Of a stretch of 6,083 bases of DNA, positions 1 to 5,780 are shown piece after piece. Position numbers and translations under genes: made by a program. The stretch is from the NCBI GenBank assembly GCA_964589725.1, contig CAZPUJ010000727.1, forward strand, positions 1 to 6,083, written 5' to 3'. The first letter of the stretch is position 1. Each line of letters begins with the position of its first letter. The notes under the pieces are model-generated. The model made no database searches. It saw only the letters and a list, made by a program, of their open reading frames with translations, and had not been told where the DNA came from. This DNA comes from CAYSHJ01 sp964589725 (GTDB lineage: Bacteria; Planctomycetota; Planctomycetia; Planctomycetales; Planctomycetaceae).

Positions 1-1167
1 AAGATCCCACGGCTCGGCGATCAGCTTCACCTGCGAAAGCACCGGGTCTTGATGAATGATGTCGAAGAACGCGCCGAGTTTGTCGACCTCGTGCAGTTCG
101 CGAGCGAGTGCGGCGGCAAGGTCGAAGCGAAAGCCATCGACATGCATCTCGGTCGTCCAATACCGCAAGCTGTCCATGATTAATTGCAGCACACGCGGGC
201 AGACCATGTTCAAAGTGTTGCCGCAACCGGTGTAATCCATGTAGTAGCGCCGGTCTTGCCCCATCAGCCGGTAATAGCTGGCGTTGTCAATGCCGCGCAG
301 GGACAAAGTTGGGCCGAGATGACTCCCCTCGCCCGTGTGGTTGTAGACCACGTCGAGAATCACCTCGAGTCCGTACCGATGCAGAGTGCGGACCATGCGT
401 TTGAATTCGCGCACCGCCTCTTGCGGAGTCGTCGCGGCGGCGTATCGCATGTCCGGCGCGAAGTACGACAGCGTGTTGTAGCCCCAATAGTTCGTCTTCT
501 CGTGATCGACGAGATGCCGGTCGTCGACGTGATGATGCACGGGCATCAGCTCCACTGCCGTCACGCCCAAATTGAGCAAATGCTGGATCACGGCCTTCGA
601 GGCGACTCCGGCATACGTGCCGCGCAGATGCTCCGGCACGCTCGGGTGACGCATTGTCAGGCCACGAACGTGAGCCTCATAAATAACCGTCTTGTGCCAC
701 GGGGTTCGTGGTGGCCGGTCGTTCCGCCAAAAGAAAGCATCGTTCACGACAATCGCCAGCGGCGCACAGTCCGCATTGTCGCGGTAGTCGAACGACTGGT
801 CCTGCGCCGCGTGTCCCAACTCGTATCCGAACATCGCGTCTGACCACCGGACGTCGCGGCCGATCGCCTGCGCGTATGGATCGAGTACGACCTTGTGTGG
901 GTTAAACCGATGTCCAGACGACGGGGTATACGGCCCGCTCACTCGATAACCGTAAAGCTGCCCCGGCCGGATGTCAGGCAAATAGCCGTGCCAAACTTGG
1001 TCGGTCTGTTCGGGCAGCGGAATGCAGTGCGATTCTTTTCGAGCGCTGGGTGAATCGAAAAGACAAAGTTCGACGCGCGTCGCGTGTTCGGAGAACAGCG
1101 CGAAGTTCACCCCCGAGCCATCCCATTTGGCTCCCAAGGTTGACGGTTTACCCGGCCAGACTCTCAT
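1..1167 (-). CDS. glgX: Glycogen debranching enzyme (GlgX/isoamylase type), N-terminal 389 residues, cut by the left window edge
   Basis: A GH13-family enzyme that hydrolyses alpha-1,6 branches of glycogen or limit dextrins in the cytoplasm. The minus-strand translation starts MRVWPGKPSTLGSKWDGSGV, a typical CBM48-type start (about residues 8-110). The catalytic barrel follows, with YEAHVRGLT, NYWGYN, region I DVVYNHT (272-278), the family signature SLRGIDNASYY, DYTGCGNTLN, and region II DGFRFDLA with the expected nucleophile Asp349. VLSQVKLIAEPWD ends it, with the general acid/base Glu385. The third catalytic Asp and the C-terminal domain (family length about 700 residues) lie outside the window. 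The ATG at 1167-1165 is chosen because the family alignment begins there and GGAG (1176-1179) lies 8 bases upstream. It is divergent from the SH3b gene. The family call is very secure; TreX or plain isoamylase specificity is not excluded. No frameshift was seen. Confidence 0.95.
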   Translation of the reverse strand, partial: MRVWPGKPSTLGAKWDGSGVNFALFSEHATRVELCLFDSPSARKESHCIPLPEQTDQVWHGYLPDIRPGQLYGYRVSGPYTPSSGHRFNPHKVVLDPYAQAIGRDVRWSDAMFGYELGHAAQDQSFDYRDNADCAPLAIVVNDAFFWRNDRPPRTPWHKTVIYEAHVRGLTMRHPSVPEHLRGTYAGVASKAVIQHLLNLGVTAVELMPVHHHVDDRHLVDHEKTNYWGYNTLSYFAPDMRYAAATTPQEAVREFKRMVRTLHRYGLEVILDVVYNHTGEGSHLGPTLSLRGIDNASYYRLMGQDRRYYMDYTGCGNTLNMVCPRVLQLIMDSLRYWTTEMHVDGFRFDLAAALARELHEVDKLGAFFDIIHQDPVLSQVKLIAEPWDL

Positions 1168-1179
1168 GGCCTCGACTCC

Positions 1180-1408
1180 GCAGTGCCGCAGCAGTGCTTG
1201 TCCCCGCGAGCAGCGAAAGGACAGCAGGACGCAACGGCCAGCCAATACGAAAGCGAGATAGTAAGGTCCACTCGTCGACAGGCAAAGTCATCGCAGTTTG
1301 CCCAGTCTGTGCGATACAACGATTCCCACATGCGAGCCGGCCACTCATCACGACAATCCCGAATGTCTCGGCCGCCATTCCAGAGATGTGTCATAGTTTT
1401 CTGAGGAG
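1180..1408. other. Intergenic stretch upstream of glgX, no recognised gene
   Basis: Short open frames exist on both strands here, but none gives a recognisable protein or has a convincing ribosome binding site. It presumably holds the glgX promoter. The best minus-strand candidate is TTGCCT, 16 bases, then TACTAT (about 1265-1292), matching the -35 and -10 consensus in 4 of 6 bases each. That is too weak to call, and planctomycete promoters are poorly matched by the E. coli consensus. Confidence 0.4.
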
Positions 1409-1583
1409 ATGCTCAAGATGACCGCCTTGCCTTTTGGTTCGGCATCTACATCAAGTCGCCGTGCAGGCTTCGCATTTTGACCAAGCGGTGCAGTTTTACA
1501 TTGACGTGTGCGATACCGAGTTGCTCGTGAATGGTGTACTTGCTTGGCCCCGACGGCGAGAAGGTCTTTTCGGCAATCTGTAG
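1409..1583 (+). pseudogene. Remnant of a glyoxalase/VOC-superfamily gene, frameshifted and truncated
   Basis: The frame from 1443 to the TAG at 1581-1583 encodes 46 residues that include VAVQASHFDQAVQFYIDV preceded by HLHQ. This matches the first beta-alpha unit of VOC proteins (pattern HHVAV..sDfdrAv.FY.dvLG), including the His usually used as a metal ligand. This frame has a TGA at 1419-1421 and no good start. Just upstream, in another frame, GAGGAG (1403-1408) precedes ATGs at 1409 and 1418, whose own frame ends at 1480. A +1 shift between about 1420 and 1440 would join the two. After about 1525 the similarity fades, and the terminating TAG is part of the GTAG head of the adjacent REP element. 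A full VOC protein has about 120-150 residues, so at most a third remains. The start and frameshift position are inferred. Confidence 0.6.
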
Positions 1584-1674
1584 CTCCGGCCCTTGTGGCC
1601 GGGATGATTCGATAATCACCGAGAAAACACGAACTCCTCCGTCAACCCGGCCACAAGGGCCGGAGCTACAGATT
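1575..1674. repeat. REPIN/BIME-like inverted repeat of two GTAG-headed palindromes
   Basis: Two perfect 29-base complementary arms (1575-1603 and 1646-1674) flank a 42-base centre. The pairing continues inward for a few bases after one mismatch. Each arm is itself a hairpin: CCGGCC (1586-1591), loop CTTGT, GGCCGG (1597-1602), and the same in reverse at 1647-1663. Each arm carries GTAG at its outer 5' side (1580-1583; 1669-1666 on the minus strand). A GTAG tetranucleotide before a short palindrome is the hallmark of REP sequences mobilised by RAYT transposases (IS200/IS605-like Y1 family), and two REPs in inverted orientation form a REPIN. No RAYT gene is in the window, so this would be a non-autonomous copy. 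Membership of a dispersed family is inferred from the structure. Confidence 0.75.
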
Positions 1675-1823
1675 CGTCAGATTCAACAATTAGCCAGCCG
1701 TGAGCCTTGTACGGAGGCACCTTGACGTCGTCGGAATGCACTTGAGGTTGGACGGATGAATGCGATATCAACCCAACCCCTTCCTCGATTCCCGTCGATC
1801 ATTTCCGCTTGAAATTCCTGCCC

Positions 1824-1827
1824 GGAG
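1824..1827 (+). promoter_or_regulatory. Ribosome binding site that decides the SH3b gene start
   Basis: GGAG lies 7 bases before the ATG at 1835. The same frame is open back to an ATG at 1760, but the 25 extra residues would put a charged, proline-rich stretch in front of a clean signal peptide and have no Shine-Dalgarno sequence. The start at 1835 is therefore preferred. Confidence 0.8.
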
Positions 1828-1834
1828 ATTGACC

Positions 1835-3337
1835 ATGCGAACGATCGTCATCACTGCGATATTGGCCTGCTCGCTGTTTGCCTTGACAGAGCGGTTGTCA
1901 GCGGAGTCTCGCCAGCCGCCGTACGACGCAGTCATTGTCGAGGACGACGTGTACGCGCGCAGCGGTCCGGGCAAAGAGTATTATCCGTCCAGTCGATTTC
2001 GCAAAGGAGACCGCGTGGTCGTCATGCGGCATGATCGGGGCGGATGGTACATGATTCAGCCTCCACCCGGCAGCTTCAGTTGGATTCGCAAAGAGTTCGT
2101 GCGGCGCGAGGGAGATCGGGGCGTCATTATCAGCGAAGGCCAAGTGGTCGTGCGGGCCGGCACATTGTTCGGCGACGATCACTTTGTCGAACAGCGTCGT
2201 CTGCGAAAGGGCGAAGAGGTCGAAATTCTTGGCGAGAAAACCTTGAACGATGAACGCGGCGACGTGGCCTATTTCAAGATCAAACCGCCGGCCGGCGAGT
2301 ATCGCTGGATTCCGGGAGCGAAGGTCATCGCGTCCGATCAGCAATTGGCTGGCCTCGCGAAATCGCGCAACTCCGATCCGTTTGCGAATGCGACCGAATC
2401 GGGACGTCAAATTCGCGATCCGAACGTCGCGCCGGTGGATCTCTCTCAGCTTGAGCCTGCCGACGTGACCGCGTCGTTGGTGTCGAATCAAAGCTCGTCT
2501 CCCGCGAAAGAAGCCAGTCGTCAGGTCTCACAGTCGAAGAGCCTCGATGATCCGTCGAACGAATCATCGCCGTCGGCTCGAAGCGGCCGTGAGTCAAAGA
2601 GTGACTCAGCTTTTCAAACCGTCACCGACTCGCGCGGCGAAGAGTCCGATCTCGCGAATCGAATGCGGGAACTGGATGAACGGTTTCAACAGATGATCAG
2701 ACAGGACAGGCGCGACTGGGACTTTGCGGACATCGAACAAGGTCTGCGGGAACTGCAACAACATGACGAGGTGTCGACCGCCGCGACACGGCGACTCGCG
2801 CAGATCGATCGGTACAAGCAGGACTACGAGGAATTCAAACGGATCACGGATGCGACCACACGCCGCGATGTCGAGCTGGCCGAAGCGCAAAAGGCTGTGT
2901 CGACGACGTTGCCGGCTCAAGTCCCCGCGCCGACTCCCGCAGCGACTTCGCGCCCGATGAACGCTCGACCTGGCACAGCTCCGCAGCCCAATCCGCTCAA
3001 CCGACAGCCGCGTCCCCAGCGTACGCTGTCTCCACCACGCACGCAGCCACCGTCGACCGGCCACGGTCAGCCCGGCCGCAGCGTCGCCCCAAACCAGAAC
3101 AAGTTTAACGGAGCGGGAATCATTCAACGCTCCACCAGCAGCCAGTCGGGAGCGCCCACGCACGTGCTCGTGCACCCGGACGGCCATGTCTTGGCCTATC
3201 TCCAAGGTGACGGCGTCGAGCTTGACAAGTACCTCGGCGAATCGATGGGCCTGCAGGGCGAACGAGCATTCCGACCGGACCTGCAGTCCGACTTCATGGT
3301 CGTCAAATCGCTGCAGCCGGTGAAGCTGAAGCCGTGA
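1835..3337 (+). CDS. Secreted protein with two SH3b domains, coiled coil, proline-rich linker and conserved C-terminal tail
   Basis: A 500-residue exported protein of unknown function. Residues 1-23 form a Sec signal peptide (MRTIVITAILACSLFALTERLSA, cleavage probably after SA). Two bacterial SH3-like domains follow, at about 31-90 and 95-167. The first has VYARSGPGKEYYP and GGWYMIQPPPGSFSWI, the second VVVRAGT, KGEEVEIL and YFKIKPPAGEYRWI, so they look like a tandem duplication. Residues 170-265 are Ser-rich and disordered; 270-355 are rich in charged and Gln residues and probably a helical coiled coil; 358-422 are rich in Pro, Arg and Gln. The tail 440-500 (THVLVHPDGHVLAYLQ, LDKYLGESMGLQGERAF, FMVVKSLQPVKL) looks like a small folded module. 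SH3b domains often bind peptidoglycan or proteins, so a periplasmic scaffold is possible. It heads the plus-strand gene cluster. The domain calls are firm; the role is not. Confidence 0.85.
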   Translation: MRTIVITAILACSLFALTERLSAESRQPPYDAVIVEDDVYARSGPGKEYYPSSRFRKGDRVVVMRHDRGGWYMIQPPPGSFSWIRKEFVRREGDRGVIISEGQVVVRAGTLFGDDHFVEQRRLRKGEEVEILGEKTLNDERGDVAYFKIKPPAGEYRWIPGAKVIASDQQLAGLAKSRNSDPFANATESGRQIRDPNVAPVDLSQLEPADVTASLVSNQSSSPAKEASRQVSQSKSLDDPSNESSPSARSGRESKSDSAFQTVTDSRGEESDLANRMRELDERFQQMIRQDRRDWDFADIEQGLRELQQHDEVSTAATRRLAQIDRYKQDYEEFKRITDATTRRDVELAEAQKAVSTTLPAQVPAPTPAATSRPMNARPGTAPQPNPLNRQPRPQRTLSPPRTQPPSTGHGQPGRSVAPNQNKFNGAGIIQRSTSSQSGAPTHVLVHPDGHVLAYLQGDGVELDKYLGESMGLQGERAFRPDLQSDFMVVKSLQPVKLKP

Positions 3338-3353
3338 TACCGGTGGATACGGC

Positions 3354-3358
3354 AGGAG
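3354..3358 (+). promoter_or_regulatory. Ribosome binding site that decides a GTG start for the DUF374 gene
   Basis: AGGAG ends 7 bases before the GTG at 3366. The longer alternative, TTG at 3360, would leave only one base between this site and the start codon, which is too close. The GTG start also gives MKIRSLWLTR, a natural basic N-terminus. Confidence 0.75.
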
Positions 3359-3365
3359 ATTGAGT

Positions 3366-4076
3366 GTGAAGATTCGCAGCCTGTGGCTCACAAGAATCGC
3401 GGCGTGTCTAATCGTCACATCACTGCGAGCGTTGTTCGCGACCTGCCGCCGAGAGTTCGCGTGGTTGCCCGGCCTGAACGGCTATGATCCTGACTTGCCG
3501 GATCGCTTTTTGTATTGCGTCTGGCACGATGAGATCGCTTTCCCGCTGTTCATGGGTCGGCCGTACTACATGTCGGCGCTGGTTAGCAAACATCAGGACG
3601 GGTCGTATTTGTCCGAATCGATGCGCTGGTTGCACGTGACTCCGTATCGCGGCTCGACTAATCGCGGCGGAGCGCAAGCTGTGCGGCAACTGATCGGCGC
3701 GGCCGAGAGGTTGCACATCACGATCACGCCGGATGGTCCGCGCGGTCCGCAGCGGACGATGAAAGATGGCATCGTGTTCTTGGCGTCGCGATCCGGGCAA
3801 GCGATCGTGCCAATGGCCTTTGGCTGCCGGCGCGGCGTGAGGATCAAAGGGACTTGGACCGACATGCTGCTGCCGTTGCCGTTCACTCGCGTGTACCTCG
3901 CTTCCGCCCAACCGATCCACGTGCCGAGCGACTTGTCTCGCGAGCAACTGGTCGATTACACCGCTCGCGTCCAGCAGGCGATGGACGATCTCGCCGCTCG
4001 CTTGGAAGACCGGATCGCCGGACGGACGGAACAAATGCCGACGAAGGAATCGCCACCCTGTCGGAACGCTGCTTAA
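3366..4076 (+). CDS. DUF374 lysophospholipid-acyltransferase-like protein
   Basis: A 236-residue protein of the DUF374 family, which is related to lysophospholipid and lipid A acyltransferases. It probably acts at the inner membrane, transferring an acyl chain to a lipid or glycolipid; its substrate is unknown. Visible motifs are a basic then hydrophobic N-terminus (residues 1-25, a membrane anchor or interfacial helix), WHDEIAFP (53-60) with the His-Asp pair expected of an acyltransferase active site, SKHQDGSYLSE (74-84), RGSTNRGGAQAVRQLI (95-110), and the hallmark TPDGPRGP (121-128) followed by KDGIVFLASRSGQAIVPMAF (133-152). The length is normal for the family and no key motif is missing. 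The gene lies 28 bases after the SH3b gene and 12 bases before the amidohydrolase start, suggesting co-transcription. The last 15 residues are polar and probably unstructured. Confidence 0.88.
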   Translation: MKIRSLWLTRIAACLIVTSLRALFATCRREFAWLPGLNGYDPDLPDRFLYCVWHDEIAFPLFMGRPYYMSALVSKHQDGSYLSESMRWLHVTPYRGSTNRGGAQAVRQLIGAAERLHITITPDGPRGPQRTMKDGIVFLASRSGQAIVPMAFGCRRGVRIKGTWTDMLLPLPFTRVYLASAQPIHVPSDLSREQLVDYTARVQQAMDDLAARLEDRIAGRTEQMPTKESPPCRNAA

Positions 4077-4079
4077 GGG
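4075..4079 (+). promoter_or_regulatory. Ribosome binding site overlapping the upstream stop codon
   Basis: AAGGG overlaps the last two bases of the acyltransferase TAA (4074-4076) and ends 9 bases before the ATG at 4089. That ATG is the first possible start after an in-frame stop. The arrangement suggests translational coupling to the upstream gene. The ATG itself lies in the left arm of a large inverted repeat. Confidence 0.55.
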
Positions 4080-4082
4080 TGT

Positions 4083-4186
4083 TGCAAAATGCAAAATGCA
4101 AAATGCAAATTGCAAATTCAGCGGACCTCTCGCCGTTGTTGCATTCATTTTGCATTTTGTATTTTGCAATTTGCGATTTGCAATCG
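4083..4186. repeat. 7-bp-period inverted repeat (GCAAAAT/GCAAATT heptads) inside an operon
   Basis: The left arm (4083-4119) consists of five heptads: three GCAAAAT then two GCAAATT. The right arm (4141-4186) is the reverse complement type, read as heptads such as TTTTGCA, TTTTGTA and TTTGCGA. Pairing 4083-4118 with 4182-4147 gives about 30 matches in 36. The centre adds CAGCGG (4119-4124) against CCGTTG (4133-4138). The AT-rich repeat stands out sharply from the GC-rich flanking DNA. I recall similar heptad repeats being scattered through planctomycete genomes, but cannot check that here. It is not a CRISPR: there are no spacers and the unit is too short. It overlaps the beginning of the amidohydrolase reading frame without introducing a stop. 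Confidence 0.85.
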
Positions 4187-5714
4187 CTTCGCCGCCGCTG
4201 ATCAGCCCATCGAAGCCGATGTGCTCCTAAAGGGTGGGATGCTACTGGACGGCTCCGCAATTGAGGGTCGGGTTGGCGACATCGCGATCAAAGATGACCG
4301 CATCGTCGGTGTTGGGCAATTCCCGGTGAAGTCGGCGAAGTGGCAAATCGAATGTCGAGACCTCATCGTCGCGCCCGGCTTCATCGACTTGCACAACCAC
4401 AGCGATTCACAAATCGTCAGCCCGCGCATGCGAGCGAACGTCAACTTCCTAATGCAAGGCTGCACGACGGTCGTCACGGGCAATTGCGGATCAGGCCCGA
4501 TCGATGTCGCGGAGTATTACTCCAAAATCAACACGGCCGGCGCGGGGACCAACGTCATTCACTTGCTGCCGCAGGGAGCGTTGCGAGGCCACGTTGTCGG
4601 CTCGGCCCAACGCACCGCGAAGCCGGACGAGATCGCAAAGATGCGCGAGCTCGCCGACAAGGCCATGAAGGACGGCGCGTGGGGCATGTCCACCGGTCTG
4701 ATCTATGTCCCTAGCAGCTATGCCGACACCGCCGAGTTGATCGAGATCGCGAAAGTTATCGGTCAACACGGCGGGATTTACGCGAGCCATATTCGCGGCG
4801 AAGGGAAAGAGCTGCTCGAATCGGTACAAGAGGCGATCAAGATCGGGCGCGAAGCAGGCTGCCGGGTGCATGTCTCGCACTTCAAGGCGTCCGGACAGGA
4901 AGCGTGGGGTCTGATCCGCCCCGCCGCCGAGATGATCGAAATCGCGCGCAAGGACGGAATGAAAGTCACGGCCGACCAATATCCGTACATCGCGTCAAGC
5001 ACATCGTTGGACGCCACCGTGTTGCCGACGTGGTCACTCGCTGGAGGTCGCGACAAGCTGCTGGAACGACTGAAGGACAAAGAGCAGTCCACGCGGATCG
5101 TCGAATTTGTAACCGACAAGGTGCAAAAGGCGCGGGACGGGGCCGCGATCAAGATCGCCACCTATTCGGCCAAGCCGGCGTGGATCGGTCAGAGCCTTGC
5201 GGACATTGCCACCGCCGAGAACGCAACGCCGCTCGACATCGCGCTGACGATCATCCGCAGTGGCGGAGCGGGCGTCGTCAACTTCGGCATGAGCGAAGAA
5301 GATGTCCGCTTCGCGATGGCCCTGCCGTGGGTCGCGACCGCATCGGACGGCCGAGCGTTTTTGCCCTCCGCCGACAAACCGCATCCGCGCAGCTACGGCA
5401 CGTTCTCGCGTAAGCTGGGCGAATACGCGATCAAAGAAAAAGTGATCACGCTCGCCGCCGCAATCCGTTCCAGCACCTCGCTCCCCGCCGAAATCCTCGG
5501 CCTCCCCAACCGCGGCTCCCTCAAAGCCGGCCACTTCGCCGACGTCGTCGTCTTCGATCCGAAAACGATCCGCGACACAGCCACCTTCGACGACCCACAC
5601 CAATATGCCACCGGCATGAAGTACGTCTTCGTCAACGGCGACGTCGCCGTGAAAGACAGCACACCAACCGGAACCTTGTCGGGGCGAGGCTTGAAGCGGC
5701 CGGATGGAGAGTGA
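4089..5714 (+). CDS. Exported amidohydrolase of the N-acyl-D-amino-acid deacylase (D-aminoacylase) group
   Basis: A 541-residue zinc amidohydrolase, predicted to deacylate N-acyl-D-amino acids or related D-peptides. The small beta domain is formed by ADVLLKGGMLLDG and, at the C-terminus, GSLKAGHFADVVVFD (476-490). Likely metal ligands and active-site residues, assigned from the D-aminoacylase pattern, are His102 and His104 (GFIDLHNHSD), Cys133 (GNCGSGP), His234 (YASHIRGEG), His264 (HVSHFK) and Asp420 (ASDG). The His234-His264 spacing of 30 equals that between the two zinc-binding His of Alcaligenes D-aminoacylase. Conserved homology starts at about residue 42. Residues 1-32 are encoded by the heptad repeat and resemble a signal peptide: basic RTSRR (12-16), hydrophobic 17-31, then A35-A36-A37 as the cleavage motif. 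The next in-frame ATG (codon 51) falls inside the beta domain, so 4089 is kept. Substrate specificity is uncertain. Confidence 0.88.
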   Translation: MQNAKCKLQIQRTSRRCCIHFAFCILQFAICNRFAAADQPIEADVLLKGGMLLDGSAIEGRVGDIAIKDDRIVGVGQFPVKSAKWQIECRDLIVAPGFIDLHNHSDSQIVSPRMRANVNFLMQGCTTVVTGNCGSGPIDVAEYYSKINTAGAGTNVIHLLPQGALRGHVVGSAQRTAKPDEIAKMRELADKAMKDGAWGMSTGLIYVPSSYADTAELIEIAKVIGQHGGIYASHIRGEGKELLESVQEAIKIGREAGCRVHVSHFKASGQEAWGLIRPAAEMIEIARKDGMKVTADQYPYIASSTSLDATVLPTWSLAGGRDKLLERLKDKEQSTRIVEFVTDKVQKARDGAAIKIATYSAKPAWIGQSLADIATAENATPLDIALTIIRSGGAGVVNFGMSEEDVRFAMALPWVATASDGRAFLPSADKPHPRSYGTFSRKLGEYAIKEKVITLAAAIRSSTSLPAEILGLPNRGSLKAGHFADVVVFDPKTIRDTATFDDPHQYATGMKYVFVNGDVAVKDSTPTGTLSGRGLKRPDGE

Positions 5715-5764
5715 GAGTATCCGACACGCGAGCCGGTTACACTACCCACCGTCCACAGTTCCTT

Positions 5765-5771
5765 GAGGGAG
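5765..5771 (+). promoter_or_regulatory. Ribosome binding site of the Uma2-family gene
   Basis: GAGGGAG lies 9 bases before the ATG at 5781 and fixes that start. The 66-base gap (5715-5780) shows neither a hairpin terminator after the amidohydrolase nor a convincing promoter, so read-through from the upstream cluster is possible. Confidence 0.75.
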
Positions 5772-5780
5772 ACTTAAACG

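Noticed and set aside
184..843. Plus-strand open frame of 219 codons inside the glgX region
   Set aside because: It lies antisense to the debranching enzyme, whose minus-strand frame carries all the GH13 motifs. The plus-strand product is rich in Val, His and Arg and has no recognisable motif.
1575..1674. Rho-independent terminator at the large inverted repeat
   Set aside because: The flanking intact genes diverge from this gap, so no gene needs a terminator here. There is no T-run after the stem, and the GTAG-headed doublet structure fits a REPIN better.
1531..1725. Plus-strand open frame of 64 codons across the REPIN
   Set aside because: Most of it is translation of the inverted repeat, and no ribosome binding site or protein family is visible. 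Its first residues (YLLGPDGEKV) may be another frame of the decayed VOC gene, but this is too short to claim.
1722..1770. Sigma-70-like promoter for the SH3b gene (TTGACG at 1722 or TTGAGG at 1742)
   Set aside because: At 16-18 base spacing neither has a -10 box matching more than about half of the consensus.
1760..1834. Longer N-terminus for the SH3b protein starting at ATG 1760
   Set aside because: There is no Shine-Dalgarno sequence before it, and it would place 25 charged and Pro-containing residues before a complete signal peptide. ATG 1835 has GGAG at the right distance.
2606..3418. Minus-strand open frame of 270 codons opposite the SH3b gene
   Set aside because: It is an antisense shadow of a GC-rich gene. 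The product is Arg- and Leu-rich with no domain, and the plus-strand frame has signal peptide, SH3b domains and ribosome binding site.
4104..4137. Tat signal at the start of the amidohydrolase (SRR in RTSRRCC)
   Set aside because: The Arg pair is present, but the following residues (Cys-Cys-Ile-His) do not match the Tat consensus Phe-Leu-Lys. A Sec-type reading is simpler.
3420..4169. Minus-strand open frame of 249 codons opposite the acyltransferase
   Set aside because: It starts inside the heptad repeat and runs antisense to a clear DUF374 protein, with no recognisable motifs of its own.
4083..4186. CRISPR array or tandem microsatellite at the heptad repeat
   Set aside because: The units are 7 bases without spacers and the two arms are inverted, so it is a hairpin-forming repeat, not a CRISPR or a simple tandem array.
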